From [Mycobacterium] crassicus (GTDB taxonomy: Bacteria; Actinomycetota; Actinomycetes; Mycobacteriales; Mycobacteriaceae), in NCBI RefSeq assembly GCF_020181615.1, contig NZ_CP084029.1:1165043-1229042 (forward strand): 64,000 bases of DNA, in the 5' to 3' direction. Positions within the stretch are counted from its first letter, which is position 1. Each line of letters starts with the position of its first letter. The notes under the pieces are model-generated. The model ran no database searches, was not told the DNA's origin, and saw only the letters and a list, made by a program, of their open reading frames with translations. The position numbers were made by a program, and so were the translations under genes. This document shows, piece by piece, positions 40,953 through 50,577 of the stretch.

Positions 40953-41855
40953 ATGCGACTTGCGGGCATGATGCGGAGTCACTGGGCGGCGCTGCGTGCG
41001 CTGCTCGTCCTGACCGCCGTGCTCGGTGTCGGCTATCCGGTGTTCATCTGGCTGGTGGCGCAGATCCCGGGCCTGCACGGACGTGCCGAGGGTTCACTGG
41101 TCACCGACGCCGCCGGCCGACCGGTCGCCAGCGCACTGATCGGGCAGTCATTCACCGACACCGCCGGCCGGCCGCTGCCGCAGTACCTCCAGAGCAGACC
41201 ATCATTGGCCGGGCTCGGCTATGACGCCTTGGCCAGCGGGGCAAGCAATCTGGGCCCGGAGAGCATCGTCGACAGGCCGGATCGGCCGAGCCTGCTCACC
41301 GGAGTCTGCGCTCGCAGCGCGGCCGTTGCGAAGATCGAGGGCCTTGACGCGACCGCCGCATCGCGGTCGTTCTGCACTGCCAGTGGACGGGGCGCTGTGC
41401 TGGCTGTGTTCGGCCCGCGCGACCGCAGCGGCACCGTCGCCCGCCCGACCCGCGTGGTCAGCGTCAACGAGCCGTGCGTCACCGGCAGCGAGCCGTTTGT
41501 GTCCAGCTACCACGGCGTCCGGGTGGAATGCGCCCAGCCGGGCGAGGACTACTCGGCCGGCCGGATCGTGCCGATCCGCGGGGCGGCGGCCGCACACCCC
41601 CTGGTCCCTGCCGACGCCGTCACCGCCAGCGGCAGCGGCCTGGACCCCGACATCTCACCGGCTTACGCCGAACTTCAGGTCGACCGGGTCGCCAAGGCCC
41701 GGCGGATCGGCGCCGATCAGGTCCGCGCGGTGATCCGTGCCCACCAGAGCGGACGACTGCTGGGATTCCTCGGTGAACCCCGCGTCAACGTGGTTGCGGT
41801 GAACCTGGAGCTGGACAGCGAGCATCCTGTCCCCGGCTGCTGTTCCGGTGGATGA
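40953..41855 (+). CDS. kdpC: Potassium-transporting ATPase subunit KdpC, enlarged
   Basis: 300 aa, against about 190 in Mtb and E. coli. An N-terminal membrane anchor (LLVLTAVLGVGYPVFIWLVA) and the start of the KdpC domain (SLVTDAAGRPVASALIGQSF, SGASNLGP) are normal, as is the C-terminal half (DAVTASGSGLDPDISPAYAE, RLLGFLGEPRVNV). Between them about 100 extra residues are inserted (roughly 115-215) with four cysteines (VCARS, SFCTAS, EPCVTG, VECAQ), probably disulfide-bonded outside the cell. Overlaps kdpD by 8 bp. Confidence 0.93.
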   Translation: MRLAGMMRSHWAALRALLVLTAVLGVGYPVFIWLVAQIPGLHGRAEGSLVTDAAGRPVASALIGQSFTDTAGRPLPQYLQSRPSLAGLGYDALASGASNLGPESIVDRPDRPSLLTGVCARSAAVAKIEGLDATAASRSFCTASGRGAVLAVFGPRDRSGTVARPTRVVSVNEPCVTGSEPFVSSYHGVRVECAQPGEDYSAGRIVPIRGAAAAHPLVPADAVTASGSGLDPDISPAYAELQVDRVAKARRIGADQVRAVIRAHQSGRLLGFLGEPRVNVVAVNLELDSEHPVPGCCSGG

Positions 41856-44406
41856 TTTGCCTGTGAGTGTTTATGACTCCCGCCGCAGACGTGGGGAGCT
41901 GCGCATCTATCTGGGTGCGGCCCCCGGAGTCGGCAAGACGTTCACGATGCTCGATGAGGCCCACCGGAGGTTGGGACGCGGCACCGACCTGGTGGCCGCT
42001 GTGGTCGAGACGCATGGTCGGATAAAGACAGCGGAGCTGCTTGAGGGCATCGAGGTCGTCCCGCCTCGCATGATCGACTATCGGGGAAGGGCTTTCCCCG
42101 AACTCGACGTTCCAGCGGTGCTGGCGCGACGACCGCAGGTCGTGCTCGTCGACGAGCTGGCCCACACCAATACACCGGGCAGCGCGAACCCCAAACGGTG
42201 GCAGGACGTCGAGGAGCTGCTTGCCGCGGGAATCACGGTGATCTCCACTGTCAACGTGCAGCATTTGGAGAGCCTCAACGACGTCGTCGCCGAGATCACC
42301 GGGGTGCAGCAGCAGGAGACGGTGCCGGATTCGTTCGTCCGTCAGGCGTCGCAGATCGAACTCGTGGACATCGCTCCGGAGGCGCTTCGCCGAAGGCTTG
42401 CCCACGGCAACGTTTACGCGCCGGAGAAGGTCGACGCGGCGCTGTCCAATTACTTCCGCAGCGGAAACCTCACCGCACTAAGGGAATTGGCGCTGCTGTG
42501 GGTGGCCGACCAGGTGGATGCCGCACTGGCGAAGTACCGCGCAGACAAGAAGATCACCGCCACCTGGGAAGCCCGGGAGCGGGTGGTGGTGGCGGTCACC
42601 GGCGGCCCGGAATCGGAGACGCTGGTTCGGCGTGCCTCGCGGATCGCATCGAAGTCCAGCGCCGAGTTGCTGGCGCTGCATGTGCTCCGCGGCGACGGGC
42701 ACACGGCCTTACCCTCCGCCCGGATGGGAAAGATCCGTGAGCTGGCGGTCAGCCTGGGCGCCTCGCTGCACATCGTCGTCGGCGACGACGTACCGACCGC
42801 GCTGTTGGATTTCGCTCGGGACATGAACGCCACCCAACTTGTGATCGGGACATCGCGGCGGTCCCGTTGGGCACGCCTGTTGGACGAGGGCATCGGAGCC
42901 ACGGTGGTCCAGCTGTCCGGCAAGATCGACGTACACATCGTGACTCATGAAGAGTCCAGGCGAGGTTTTCGAACCAGACCGATGTCAGCTCGGCAACTCC
43001 GTGCGGTGCCGTGGCTGGCCGCGGTGCTCGTACCGTCGGCCGTCTGCTCGATCACGACCACATGGCTGGATTCGGTGCTGCGCATAGGCGGTGAGAGTGC
43101 ACTGTTCGTCGTTGGCGTGCTGCTGGTGGCGCTGCTCGGCGGGATCGCCCCGGCAATTCTTTCGGCTGTGGTGTCCGGCTTGCTGCTCAACTACTTCTTG
43201 ACCGATCCCCGACACAGTTTCACCATTGCCGAAACCGATGCGGCGGTCACCGAGATCGTGCTGCTGTTGGTTGCGGTCGCGGTCTCGGTAGTCGTGGACC
43301 GTGCCGCCGAACGCGCCAGGGAGGCCGGCCGCGCATCGCAGGAGGCGGAGCTGCTGGCGCTGTTCGCCGGGTCGGTGTTGCGGGGCGCCGATCTCGAGAC
43401 GCTGCTGGAACGAGTCCGGGAGACGTATGCCCTGCGCGCGGTGAGCATCCTGCGGAGGCGCACCCCGGATGGTCAGGAAAGCGGCCACACGGTTATCGCC
43501 GCCGCAGGCAACGAGCCGTGTACGACTGTGGAGTCGGCCGACACCGCCATCGATGTCGGTGACGATGAGTTCTGGATGCTGATCGCCGGGAGACAGTTGG
43601 CGGCGCGGGACCGCCGGGTGCTGTCCGCAGTGGCCAAACAGGCGGCCGGACTGGTCAGGCAACGCGAGCTGATCGAGGAGGCGAGCCGCGCCGAAGCTGT
43701 CATGCAAGCAGATGAGTTGCGCCGCTCCCTGCTGTCGGCGGTCAGTCATGATCTGCGTACGCCCCTGGCGGCCGCCAAAGCGGCGGCGTCGAGCCTGCGG
43801 GCCGACGACGTCGGGTTCTCACCGCAGGACACGACCGAACTGCTCGCCACTGTCGACGAGTCGATCGACCAGCTCACCGCCCTGGTGGGCAACCTGCTCG
43901 ACTCATCGCGGTTGGCCGCCGGCGTGGTGCACCCCGAGTTGAGCCGGGTGTATCTGGAAGAAGCCGTGCAGCGGGCCCTGGTCGGTATCGGCCGGGGAAA
44001 GACCGGCTTCTTCCGTTCGGGCATCGACCGGGTCGAAGTCGACGTCGGTGACGGGGTGGTGCTGGCTGACGCCGGACTGTTGGACCGAGTGCTGGCCAAT
44101 CTCTTGGACAACGCGCTGCGCTATGCGCCCGACAGCCCGGTGCGTGTCACGGCGTGCCGGGTCGGCGACCGGGTTCTGATCAATGTCGCCGACCAGGGGC
44201 GGGGACTGCCCCCGGGCGGCGAGCATCTGTTCGAGCCGTTCCAGCGGATCGGTGACCAGAACAACGCCACCGGGATAGGTCTGGGCCTGTCAGTGGCCCG
44301 CGGGTTCGTCGAGGCGATGGGCGGAACCGTTCAGGCCACCGAGACGCCGGGCGGCGGACTCACCATGGTGGTGGATCTGGCCGCGCCACCGCAGGAGCTG
44401 CTGTGA
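41848..44406 (+). CDS. kdpD: Sensor histidine kinase KdpD, copy 1 (no adjacent response regulator)
   Basis: 852 aa. The N-terminal KdpD domain has Walker A GAAPGVGKT and VLVDELAHTNTPGS; a USP domain covers about 250-370. Transmembrane segments at about 395-490 are followed by a GAF-like part. The HisKA box is LLSAVSHDLRTPLAAAKAAA (His about 634), and the ATPase has NLLDNALRYA and DQGRGLP. It is the last gene of the kdpFABC operon, overlapping kdpC. No kdpE follows, so it probably shares the KdpE encoded at 44933. Its mate at 45613 is clearly paralogous. Confidence 0.93.
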   Translation: MDDLPVSVYDSRRRRGELRIYLGAAPGVGKTFTMLDEAHRRLGRGTDLVAAVVETHGRIKTAELLEGIEVVPPRMIDYRGRAFPELDVPAVLARRPQVVLVDELAHTNTPGSANPKRWQDVEELLAAGITVISTVNVQHLESLNDVVAEITGVQQQETVPDSFVRQASQIELVDIAPEALRRRLAHGNVYAPEKVDAALSNYFRSGNLTALRELALLWVADQVDAALAKYRADKKITATWEARERVVVAVTGGPESETLVRRASRIASKSSAELLALHVLRGDGHTALPSARMGKIRELAVSLGASLHIVVGDDVPTALLDFARDMNATQLVIGTSRRSRWARLLDEGIGATVVQLSGKIDVHIVTHEESRRGFRTRPMSARQLRAVPWLAAVLVPSAVCSITTTWLDSVLRIGGESALFVVGVLLVALLGGIAPAILSAVVSGLLLNYFLTDPRHSFTIAETDAAVTEIVLLLVAVAVSVVVDRAAERAREAGRASQEAELLALFAGSVLRGADLETLLERVRETYALRAVSILRRRTPDGQESGHTVIAAAGNEPCTTVESADTAIDVGDDEFWMLIAGRQLAARDRRVLSAVAKQAAGLVRQRELIEEASRAEAVMQADELRRSLLSAVSHDLRTPLAAAKAAASSLRADDVGFSPQDTTELLATVDESIDQLTALVGNLLDSSRLAAGVVHPELSRVYLEEAVQRALVGIGRGKTGFFRSGIDRVEVDVGDGVVLADAGLLDRVLANLLDNALRYAPDSPVRVTACRVGDRVLINVADQGRGLPPGGEHLFEPFQRIGDQNNATGIGLGLSVARGFVEAMGGTVQATETPGGGLTMVVDLAAPPQELL

Positions 44407-44423
44407 TCCCTGCGGCGGTACCG

Positions 44424-44876
44424 TCACTTCTTCCAGACGACCTTGTCGACGCCGGCGGCGTCGCGATAGACGACGCTGTCGGGTGCCGTGCCGGCCCTGA
44501 CGTCGAAGTACAGCCGACCGGTGGTCTGGCTGCCCTGTGAGATGGGCCCGTTGGGCAGACCGTCGACCTCATTGCCCTTCATCACCGCGTAGGTGGAACT
44601 GTTGACCGCCCGGGCATTGAAGTCGGCGATATTCGGTGCGGGGGAACCGTTTACGGCCGTGGCAGTCACATCGGAGTACCAGATGCCGTCGTTGTGGCCG
44701 CTGGGTTGCAGGTTCTCGACGGTGTAGTCGATGGCCCCGCCCGGACCCTGAATCTCCTGCGTCTGGCCGAAGCCGACAGCCGTTGGATCCGCAGCAGCCG
44801 GTGCTATAGCCAGCATTCCCGCTGTCGTCAGGCCGACTGCTGTCACCGCCGATTTCTTGGCGATTTCGGTGAACAT
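44424..44876 (-). CDS. MPT63-like secreted protein (DUF1942)
   Basis: 150 aa. A signal peptide (SAVTAVGLTTAGMLAIAPAAA) is followed by an immunoglobulin-like DUF1942 domain: VGFGQTQEIQGPGGAIDYTV, NGSPAPNIADFNARA and SQTTGRLYFDV are typical of Mtb MPT63-type antigens. GGGAG precedes the ATG. It lies between convergent kdpD copy 1 and the kdpE gene; its stop is 17 bp from the kdpD stop. Function unknown. Confidence 0.87.
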   Translation of the reverse strand: MFTEIAKKSAVTAVGLTTAGMLAIAPAAADPTAVGFGQTQEIQGPGGAIDYTVENLQPSGHNDGIWYSDVTATAVNGSPAPNIADFNARAVNSSTYAVMKGNEVDGLPNGPISQGSQTTGRLYFDVRAGTAPDSVVYRDAAGVDKVVWKK

Positions 44877-44932
44877 CACGTCACACTCCCTTCGCTGTTC
44901 GTGGAGTGAGGCATATCCAGACACCGCGGGGG

Positions 44933-45613
44933 TCAAACCTCGAAGCGATATCCCATCCCCGCCTCGGTCAGCAGATGCTTGGGATTCGACGGGTCGTCCT
45001 CGAGTTTGCGGCGCAGCTGCGCCAGGTACACGCGCAGGTATTGCGTTTCCTTGGCATAGGCCGGCCCCCATACCTGGGTGAGCAATTCCTCGCGGCCGAC
45101 GAGTTTGCCGCGGTTGCGCACCAGCATCTCCAACATGCCCCATTCGGTGGGGGTCAGGTGCACTTCACCGTCGTTCTTGACGACTTTCTTGGCGGCCAGG
45201 TCGACGGTGAAGGAGGCCGTTTCGATGATCGGCTGGTCGATCTCGGTGGCCGCGTTGCGGCGCACCGCGGCCCGCAGCCGGGCCAGGAACTCGTCCATCC
45301 CGAACGGTTTGGTCACGTAGTCGTCGGCGCCCGCGTCGAGGGCCTCGACCTTGTCGGCGGAGTCCGTGCGGGCCGACAGCACGATCACCGGCACGGTCAG
45401 CCAGCCGCGCAGCCCTTCCAGCACCTCGATGCCGGAGATGTCGGGTAGACCCAGGTCGAGGATCACCACGTCCGGGCGCTGTTCGGCTGCGGCCCGCAGC
45501 GCACCGGCACCGGTCGCCGCGGTGACGACCTCATAGCCACGTACCGACAGGTTGATCTTCAGCGCACGCAGGATCTGCGGCTCGTCGTCGACTACCAGTA
45601 CCCGCGTGCTCAT
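44933..45613 (-). CDS. kdpE: Response regulator KdpE
   Basis: 226 aa OmpR-family regulator. The receiver has the acidic pair near residue 10 (VVDDEPQ), phospho-acceptor Asp in VILDLGLPDISG and the Lys in VTKPFG. The winged helix ends with LLTEAGMGYRFEV. Its ATG overlaps the stop of kdpD copy 2 (TGATG), so the pair is translationally coupled. Presumed activator of kdpFABC on the opposite strand. Confidence 0.95.
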   Translation of the reverse strand: MSTRVLVVDDEPQILRALKINLSVRGYEVVTAATGAGALRAAAEQRPDVVILDLGLPDISGIEVLEGLRGWLTVPVIVLSARTDSADKVEALDAGADDYVTKPFGMDEFLARLRAAVRRNAATEIDQPIIETASFTVDLAAKKVVKNDGEVHLTPTEWGMLEMLVRNRGKLVGREELLTQVWGPAYAKETQYLRVYLAQLRRKLEDDPSNPKHLLTEAGMGYRFEV

Positions 45614-48123
45614 CAGCTCTCTCCTGACGGTGCGGCCAGGTCCACCACCATGGTCAACCCACCGCCCGGTGTCTCTGTCGCCGAGATGGTGCCGCCCATC
45701 GCCTCGACGAAACCCCTTGCCACCGAAAGTCCCAGCCCGACACCGCTGGTGTTGTCGCGGTCGCCGAGGCGCTGGAAAGGATCGAACACGTGTATGTCGC
45801 CGCCGCGGGGCAGCCCGCGACCCTCGTCGGCAACGTTGATCAGCACCCGGTCGCCGACCTGGCCGGCGGTCACCCGCACCACGCTGTCCGAGGCGTAGCG
45901 TAGGGCGTTGTCGATCACGTTGGCCAACACGCGTTCCAGCAGGCCGACATCGGCCATCGCCACGGTCGCGCCGACCTCCACCTTCACCTGGTCCAGGCTG
46001 TTCTCGCCGAAGAGGTTGCTGCGCTTGCCGATTCCGATCAGGGAGCGCTGCACCACCTCCTCCAGATAGACCTTGGTGAGCTCCGGACGAATCACGCCGG
46101 CCGCCAGTCGCGAGGAGTCGAGCAGGTTGCCCACCAGACCGGTGAGCTGGTCGACGGACTCCTCGACGGTGGCCAGCAGCTCGGCGGTGTCGTCGGGGGA
46201 GAAGGCGACGTCGTCGGCGCGCAGGCTCGACACCGCGGCCTTGGCCGCTGCCAGGGGCGTGCGCAGGTCGTGGCTGACCGCCGACAGCAGCGAGCGGCGC
46301 AGCTCGTCGGTCCGCATCACCGCATCGGCCCGGCCCGCCTCGACTGCCAATTCCTCCTGACGGACCAGGCCCGCGGCCTGCCGGGCCACCACCGACAGCA
46401 CCCTGCGATCACGGGAGGCCAGTTGGCGGCCGGCCATCAACATCCAGAATTCGTTGTCGCCCACATCGATTGCGGTGTCCGCGAGATCCACTGAGGTACA
46501 GGGGTTCTCCCCGACCGAGGCGACTACCTCGGGGATCCCGCCCGGGACGCGAACCAGGCTCACAGAGCGTTGGGTGTAGGTCTCCCGCACCCGCTCCAGT
46601 AGGGTGTCCAGGTCCGCTCCACGCAGCACCGAACCGGCGAACAGGGTCATCAACTCGGCTTCGCGGGAGGCCCGCCCGGCTTCGCGGGATCGCTTGGTCG
46701 TGCCGTCGACCAGAGCCGCCACCGCGACCGCGACCAGCAGCAGCATGATCTCGGTAACCGCCGCATCGTGTTCGGCGATGGCGAAGTCGCCACGCGGCGC
46801 GAGCAGAAAATAGTTCAGCAGCACTCCCGACAGCAACGCCGAGAGCACAGCCGGAGCGATACCGCCGAGCAACGCCACTATCAGTACGCCGACGACGAAC
46901 AGGGCGCTCTGCCCACTGTTGAGATAGTGGTCCAGCCAGCCCACCACGATTGCGCAGACCAGGCACGGGACGACCACCGCGGCCAGCCAGGAGACCGCCC
47001 GCCACTCCCGGGGAGAGATCGCCACCGCCCGGAAACTGGGTTTGGTGTCCTCGTCGGTGACGATGTGCACGTCGATGTCGCCGGATTGCTGCACCACCGC
47101 CGCTCCGACGCCCTCGTCGAGGATGCGCGCCCAGCGGGAACGCCGCGAACTGCCGATCACCAGTTGGGTGGCGTTGACGTCACGGGCGAAGTCCAGCAGT
47201 GCCGCGGGCACGTCATCGCCGATCACGGTGTGCAGGGACGCGCCCAGGCTGATTGCCAGTTGGCGGATCTTGCCCACCCGTGGGGCCGGCGCGACGGAAT
47301 CCCCGTCGCCGCCCAGGACGTGCAGCACCAACAGTTCGCCGCCGGCCTTCGATGCGATCCGGGAGGCCCGTCGCACCAGCGTCTCGGACTCCGGGCCTCC
47401 GGTCACCGCCGCGACGATGCGTTCCCGCGCCTCCCAGGTCTGCGTGATCTTCTTGTCGGCACGGTATTTCGTCAGCGCCGCATCCACCTGACCGGCCAGC
47501 CACAGCAGTGCCAATTCACGCAACGCGGTAAGGGTTTCGCCACGGAAGTAATTGGCCAGTGCCGCGTCGACCTTCTCCGGTGGATAGACGTTGCCGTGGG
47601 AGAGTCTGCGGCGCAACGCTTCCGGCGCGACGTCGATGAGTTCGATCTGCGCTGCCTGGCGCACGACCGCATCGGGGACGGTGTCGTGCTGGGTGGTTCC
47701 GGTGATCTTGGTGACGACGTCGCTGAGGCTCTCCAACTGTTGCACGTTGACGGTGGAGATCACCGTGATTCCCGCATCGAGCAACTCCTCGACGTCCTGC
47801 CAGCGCTTGGTATTACGGCTGCTCGAGGGGTTGGTGTGCGCGAGATCATCGACCAGGACCACTTCGGGGTGGCGTTCCAGTACGGCGGAGACGTCGAGTT
47901 CGTCGTCCATGGTGCCGACCGTCTCGATGCCCTCGAGCAGCTCGGCGGTCTTGGTGCGGCCGTGGGTTTCAACCGCGGCGGCGACCACATCGGTGCCGCG
48001 GTCGGAACGGCGGTGGGCTTCGCCGAGCATCGCGTAGGTCTTGCCGACGCCCGGGGACGCGCCGAGGTAGATGCGGAGTTCGCCCCGTTCTCCAGGCCGC
48101 CCGGCTTGTCTCACGACACTCAC
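45613..48123 (-). CDS. kdpD: Sensor histidine kinase KdpD, copy 2 (cognate to KdpE)
   Basis: 836 aa with the same architecture as copy 1: Walker A GASPGVGKT, VLVDDLAHTNPSSS, USP domain, four membrane segments, GAF-like part, HisKA LLSAVSHDLRTPLAAAKAAV and ATPase NVIDNALRYA. The proteins stay collinear throughout with long identical stretches, marking duplication. Differences cluster in the external/GAF region (LVRVPGGIPEVVASVGENPC against copy 1) and at both ends. The arrangement kdpDE opposite to kdpFABC resembles Mtb Rv1027c-Rv1028c, so this is probably the ancestral copy, displaced downstream here. Confidence 0.94.
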   Translation of the reverse strand: MSVVRQAGRPGERGELRIYLGASPGVGKTYAMLGEAHRRSDRGTDVVAAAVETHGRTKTAELLEGIETVGTMDDELDVSAVLERHPEVVLVDDLAHTNPSSSRNTKRWQDVEELLDAGITVISTVNVQQLESLSDVVTKITGTTQHDTVPDAVVRQAAQIELIDVAPEALRRRLSHGNVYPPEKVDAALANYFRGETLTALRELALLWLAGQVDAALTKYRADKKITQTWEARERIVAAVTGGPESETLVRRASRIASKAGGELLVLHVLGGDGDSVAPAPRVGKIRQLAISLGASLHTVIGDDVPAALLDFARDVNATQLVIGSSRRSRWARILDEGVGAAVVQQSGDIDVHIVTDEDTKPSFRAVAISPREWRAVSWLAAVVVPCLVCAIVVGWLDHYLNSGQSALFVVGVLIVALLGGIAPAVLSALLSGVLLNYFLLAPRGDFAIAEHDAAVTEIMLLLVAVAVAALVDGTTKRSREAGRASREAELMTLFAGSVLRGADLDTLLERVRETYTQRSVSLVRVPGGIPEVVASVGENPCTSVDLADTAIDVGDNEFWMLMAGRQLASRDRRVLSVVARQAAGLVRQEELAVEAGRADAVMRTDELRRSLLSAVSHDLRTPLAAAKAAVSSLRADDVAFSPDDTAELLATVEESVDQLTGLVGNLLDSSRLAAGVIRPELTKVYLEEVVQRSLIGIGKRSNLFGENSLDQVKVEVGATVAMADVGLLERVLANVIDNALRYASDSVVRVTAGQVGDRVLINVADEGRGLPRGGDIHVFDPFQRLGDRDNTSGVGLGLSVARGFVEAMGGTISATETPGGGLTMVVDLAAPSGES

Positions 48124-48151
48124 CAGACCATCATCGCGGCAACCTGCGTCA

Positions 48152-49303
48152 TCAGCCAGCGGCGACAGGCCGGGCCATCACAGTGGGTTTGACCCCGTAG
48201 TGGGGATTGCTGAGGCCGAGGCCGCCGCGGCCGGCGGCGGCCGCGGCCGGAATGCCGGCCGGTATGGCGTTCACCGCCGTGCCCTCCTCGGCGGCTTCGG
48301 CAATCCACTCCGAGGTGATCAGCGGCGCCGCACCGGCCTCGGCCGGAAGCGCACCGGGCCAGGATGCCGGTACCGACAGCCCGCCGACCGGTGCGGCCTG
48401 GGCAACGCTCGCCAGTACCGGCCTCCCCGCTGCGCCGACGACCGCGCCTGTCGGGGTCGGCGCGTCGACCAGGACATCGACCAACCCCTCAGGGGCGTGG
48501 GCGCTTGCCAGACCGGCGGCAGCCGAGATGCCGGCGAACATGTTCCACGCCCCGACGTTGCCGAGCGCACTGCCGTAGGTCTGGAATGCGTTCCAGATAC
48601 CGATGTTCTGGGTCGAGTTGATGACGTCGCCGAGGGCGTTGGTCGCCTGTCCGGGCGATGCGAGCCCTTGAACCGCGCCGGGCAGGCTGGACACCAGCTG
48701 CGACAGGCCGGAGTTGTTGCCCGCATTCGACGTGGTGGCTTGGGCTACCGCAGCGGCCTGCCCGGCGGTCCCGGCGGGATTGGTGGTTTCCGCGGGCCGG
48801 CTGAGCGGGTTCAGGACCCCGGCAAGTGACGACGAGGCCGCGTAGCCGTACATGGCGGCCGCGTCCTGGGCCCACATCTCGGCGTACTGCGCCTCGGTGG
48901 CGGCGATCGCCGCGGTGTTGACGCCCAGGAAGTTCGTCGCCACCAGGGCGGCCAGTTGCGCCCGGTTGGCGGCGACCGCCGGCGGCGGCACGGTCATCGC
49001 GAACGCTGCCTGGTAGGCGGCCGCCGACGCGGTGGCCTGTGCCGCGGCGTGTTCAGCGGCGGCAGCGGTCTGGTTCAGCCACGCCACGAACGGGGCGACG
49101 GCTGCAGCCATGGAGGTCGAGGCCGGGCCGAGCCAGTCCTCACCGGTGAGCGCGGTGATCACCGACTGATATGACGAGGCGGTGGTGGCCAGTTCAGCGC
49201 CGATCCCGTTCCACGCTGCCGCAGCGGCCATCATCGGTGCAGCCCCGGAACCGGCGTACATCCGGCCGGAGTTGATTTCGGGAGGTAGCGCGCCAAAGTC
49301 CAT
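48152..49303 (-). CDS. PPE protein, SVP subfamily (pair 3)
   Basis: 383 aa. The N-terminal PPE domain is typical ([26 protein letters not shown] turn, [20 protein letters not shown]). The SVP motif is [10 protein letters not shown] near residue 310, and the tail ends [15 protein letters not shown]. It pairs with the PE gene 38 bp upstream. PPE proteins of this type are exported by ESX-5 as PE-PPE heterodimers. Confidence 0.93.
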   Translation of the reverse strand: MDFGALPPEINSGRMYAGSGAAPMMAAAAAWNGIGAELATTASSYQSVITALTGEDWLGPASTSMAAAVAPFVAWLNQTAAAAEHAAAQATASAAAYQAAFAMTVPPPAVAANRAQLAALVATNFLGVNTAAIAATEAQYAEMWAQDAAAMYGYAASSSLAGVLNPLSRPAETTNPAGTAGQAAAVAQATTSNAGNNSGLSQLVSSLPGAVQGLASPGQATNALGDVINSTQNIGIWNAFQTYGSALGNVGAWNMFAGISAAAGLASAHAPEGLVDVLVDAPTPTGAVVGAAGRPVLASVAQAAPVGGLSVPASWPGALPAEAGAAPLITSEWIAEAAEEGTAVNAIPAGIPAAAAAGRGGLGLSNPHYGVKPTVMARPVAAG

Positions 49304-49341
49304 GTCTTCAATCCTGTTGCTGGGGAGGTATTCAGACGTGG

Positions 49342-50148
49342 CTAGACGCCCGTGGCGCGCGGCGCCACCTTGGGCTTGACGCCATAACGCAACCGGCCGC
49401 CGGCTTTGCGATCCGCCGACGCGGCCGCCGGTATTCCGGCGGGCACGGTGGAGGTCGACGTGTGCTCGCCGGCGGCGGTAGTCATATTGGCGAGCCGCGC
49501 GGCCGGGGCCGCCGGCCCCGCGGCACCACCCCAGCTGGGCGGGGCAGAGAGTTTGCCGGTCGGTGCCGACTGCCCGCCAGTGACAACCGACACCGGTGCG
49601 ACATCCGAGCTGGCGTTGGTCAGTACGGACGCGGGCAGGGCTTCGGTGACACTGCTACTGGCCAAGTGGCCCGGTGACAGGAAGCCGGCGCTACCCAGCT
49701 GCAGCAGGTCGGATGCCGCGGACCCGAAGTTACTGGCCTGCATGGCGCCGGCGATGCCGCCGTTGGACAGTGCGGCGCTGAACAGGTTGTAGGGGCCTGA
49801 TGCCGAGCCGGTGAGCAGGTTGATCAGGTCGGTCAGCGGGGAGTCGGCCGCGCCGTTGCCGGTCGCGTTGGCCGTCTCGGTGGCGTCGTAGGACTCCGAG
49901 CTGGTGCGCAGGGTCTGGACGAACATCTCTTGGATCGCCGTGGCTTGCGCGCTGATCTGCTGGTACAGGGTTCCGTAGGCGGAGAACTGCGTCGCCTGAA
50001 GTGCCGAAACCTCGTCCGCGGCAGCCGGTGCCACGCCGGTGGTCGGTGTCGCAGCCGCGGTGTTCTGCGCGGTCATCGCCGCGCCGATCGTCTGCAGGTT
50101 GTTTGCAGCCGCTGCGAGCGCCTCGGGTTGGGTGGTCACGAACGACAT
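49342..50148 (-). CDS. PE protein with a PPE-SVP-like C-terminal tail
   Basis: 268 aa from ATG 50148 (AGGAG upstream). The first about 100 residues are a PE domain ([23 protein letters not shown]-type region [16 protein letters not shown]). After a linker the protein has LSAPPSWGG and a tail [12 protein letters not shown], closely resembling the SVP motif and the C-terminus of neighbouring PPE proteins. This looks like a PE domain fused to a PPE-SVP tail, possibly by recombination between adjacent genes. It is followed by PPE at 48152. Confidence 0.88.
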   Translation of the reverse strand: MSFVTTQPEALAAAANNLQTIGAAMTAQNTAAATPTTGVAPAAADEVSALQATQFSAYGTLYQQISAQATAIQEMFVQTLRTSSESYDATETANATGNGAADSPLTDLINLLTGSASGPYNLFSAALSNGGIAGAMQASNFGSAASDLLQLGSAGFLSPGHLASSSVTEALPASVLTNASSDVAPVSVVTGGQSAPTGKLSAPPSWGGAAGPAAPAARLANMTTAAGEHTSTSTVPAGIPAAASADRKAGGRLRYGVKPKVAPRATGV

Positions 50149-50232
50149 GACTTCTCCTGACGGATAGCGGGTTGACCGGCGACCGAATGCACGGCTCCAC
50201 TGTTTCCGGCGGATTGGGGTGAAAAGCACGCA

Positions 50233-50248
50233 TTAACGACTTCTTAAC
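50233..50248 (-). promoter_or_regulatory. 11-bp-period direct repeat upstream of PE (pair 3)
   Basis: TTAAC at 50233-50237 and 50244-50248 on the plus strand (GTTAA-N6-GTTAA in gene orientation), 85 bp before the PE start. The same arrangement precedes the other two PE genes. Confidence 0.5.
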
Positions 50249-50278
50249 GCGCCGATCTGGATTATTGACGGTTTGCTT

Positions 50279-50563
50279 TCAGGCCCAGCTGGAGCCGACG
50301 GAGGCGTCGGTGTTGGCCATGTTGTTGCCGGCCGTCTGGACTTTTTGGCCGTGGGCGTTGGCCTGCTCGTAGATGACGGCGAAGTTGCGGCCCAGTTGGG
50401 TCACGAACTCCTGGCAGGCCACCGAGCCGGCGCCGCCCCAGAAGTCGCCGGCGGCCAGCACGTCGTGCACGATCGCCTGGTGCTCGGCCTCCAACGAGGC
50501 GGCCTGGGCGCGGATCAGGGCGCCGTGGGCGTTGACGTCGCCGAACTGGTAGTTAATGGACAT
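50279..50563 (-). CDS. WXG100 protein, EsxN/EsxI type (copy 1)
   Basis: 94 aa helical hairpin with the WxG turn in DFWGGAG. Closely similar to Mtb EsxN/EsxI (SINYQFGDVNAHGALIRAQA at the N-terminus; GNNMANTDASVGSSWA at the end). It forms a heterodimer with the EsxM/EsxJ-type partner encoded 14 bp upstream and is secreted by ESX-5 in slow growers. Differs from copy 2 at GGAGSV against GGSGSV. Confidence 0.95.
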   Translation of the reverse strand: MSINYQFGDVNAHGALIRAQAASLEAEHQAIVHDVLAAGDFWGGAGSVACQEFVTQLGRNFAVIYEQANAHGQKVQTAGNNMANTDASVGSSWA

Positions 50564-50577
50564 TGCTGGTTCTCCTT

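Noticed and set aside
45613..48123. One KdpD copy as a pseudogene
   Set aside because: Both copies are full length with intact Walker A, HisKA His and ATPase motifs.
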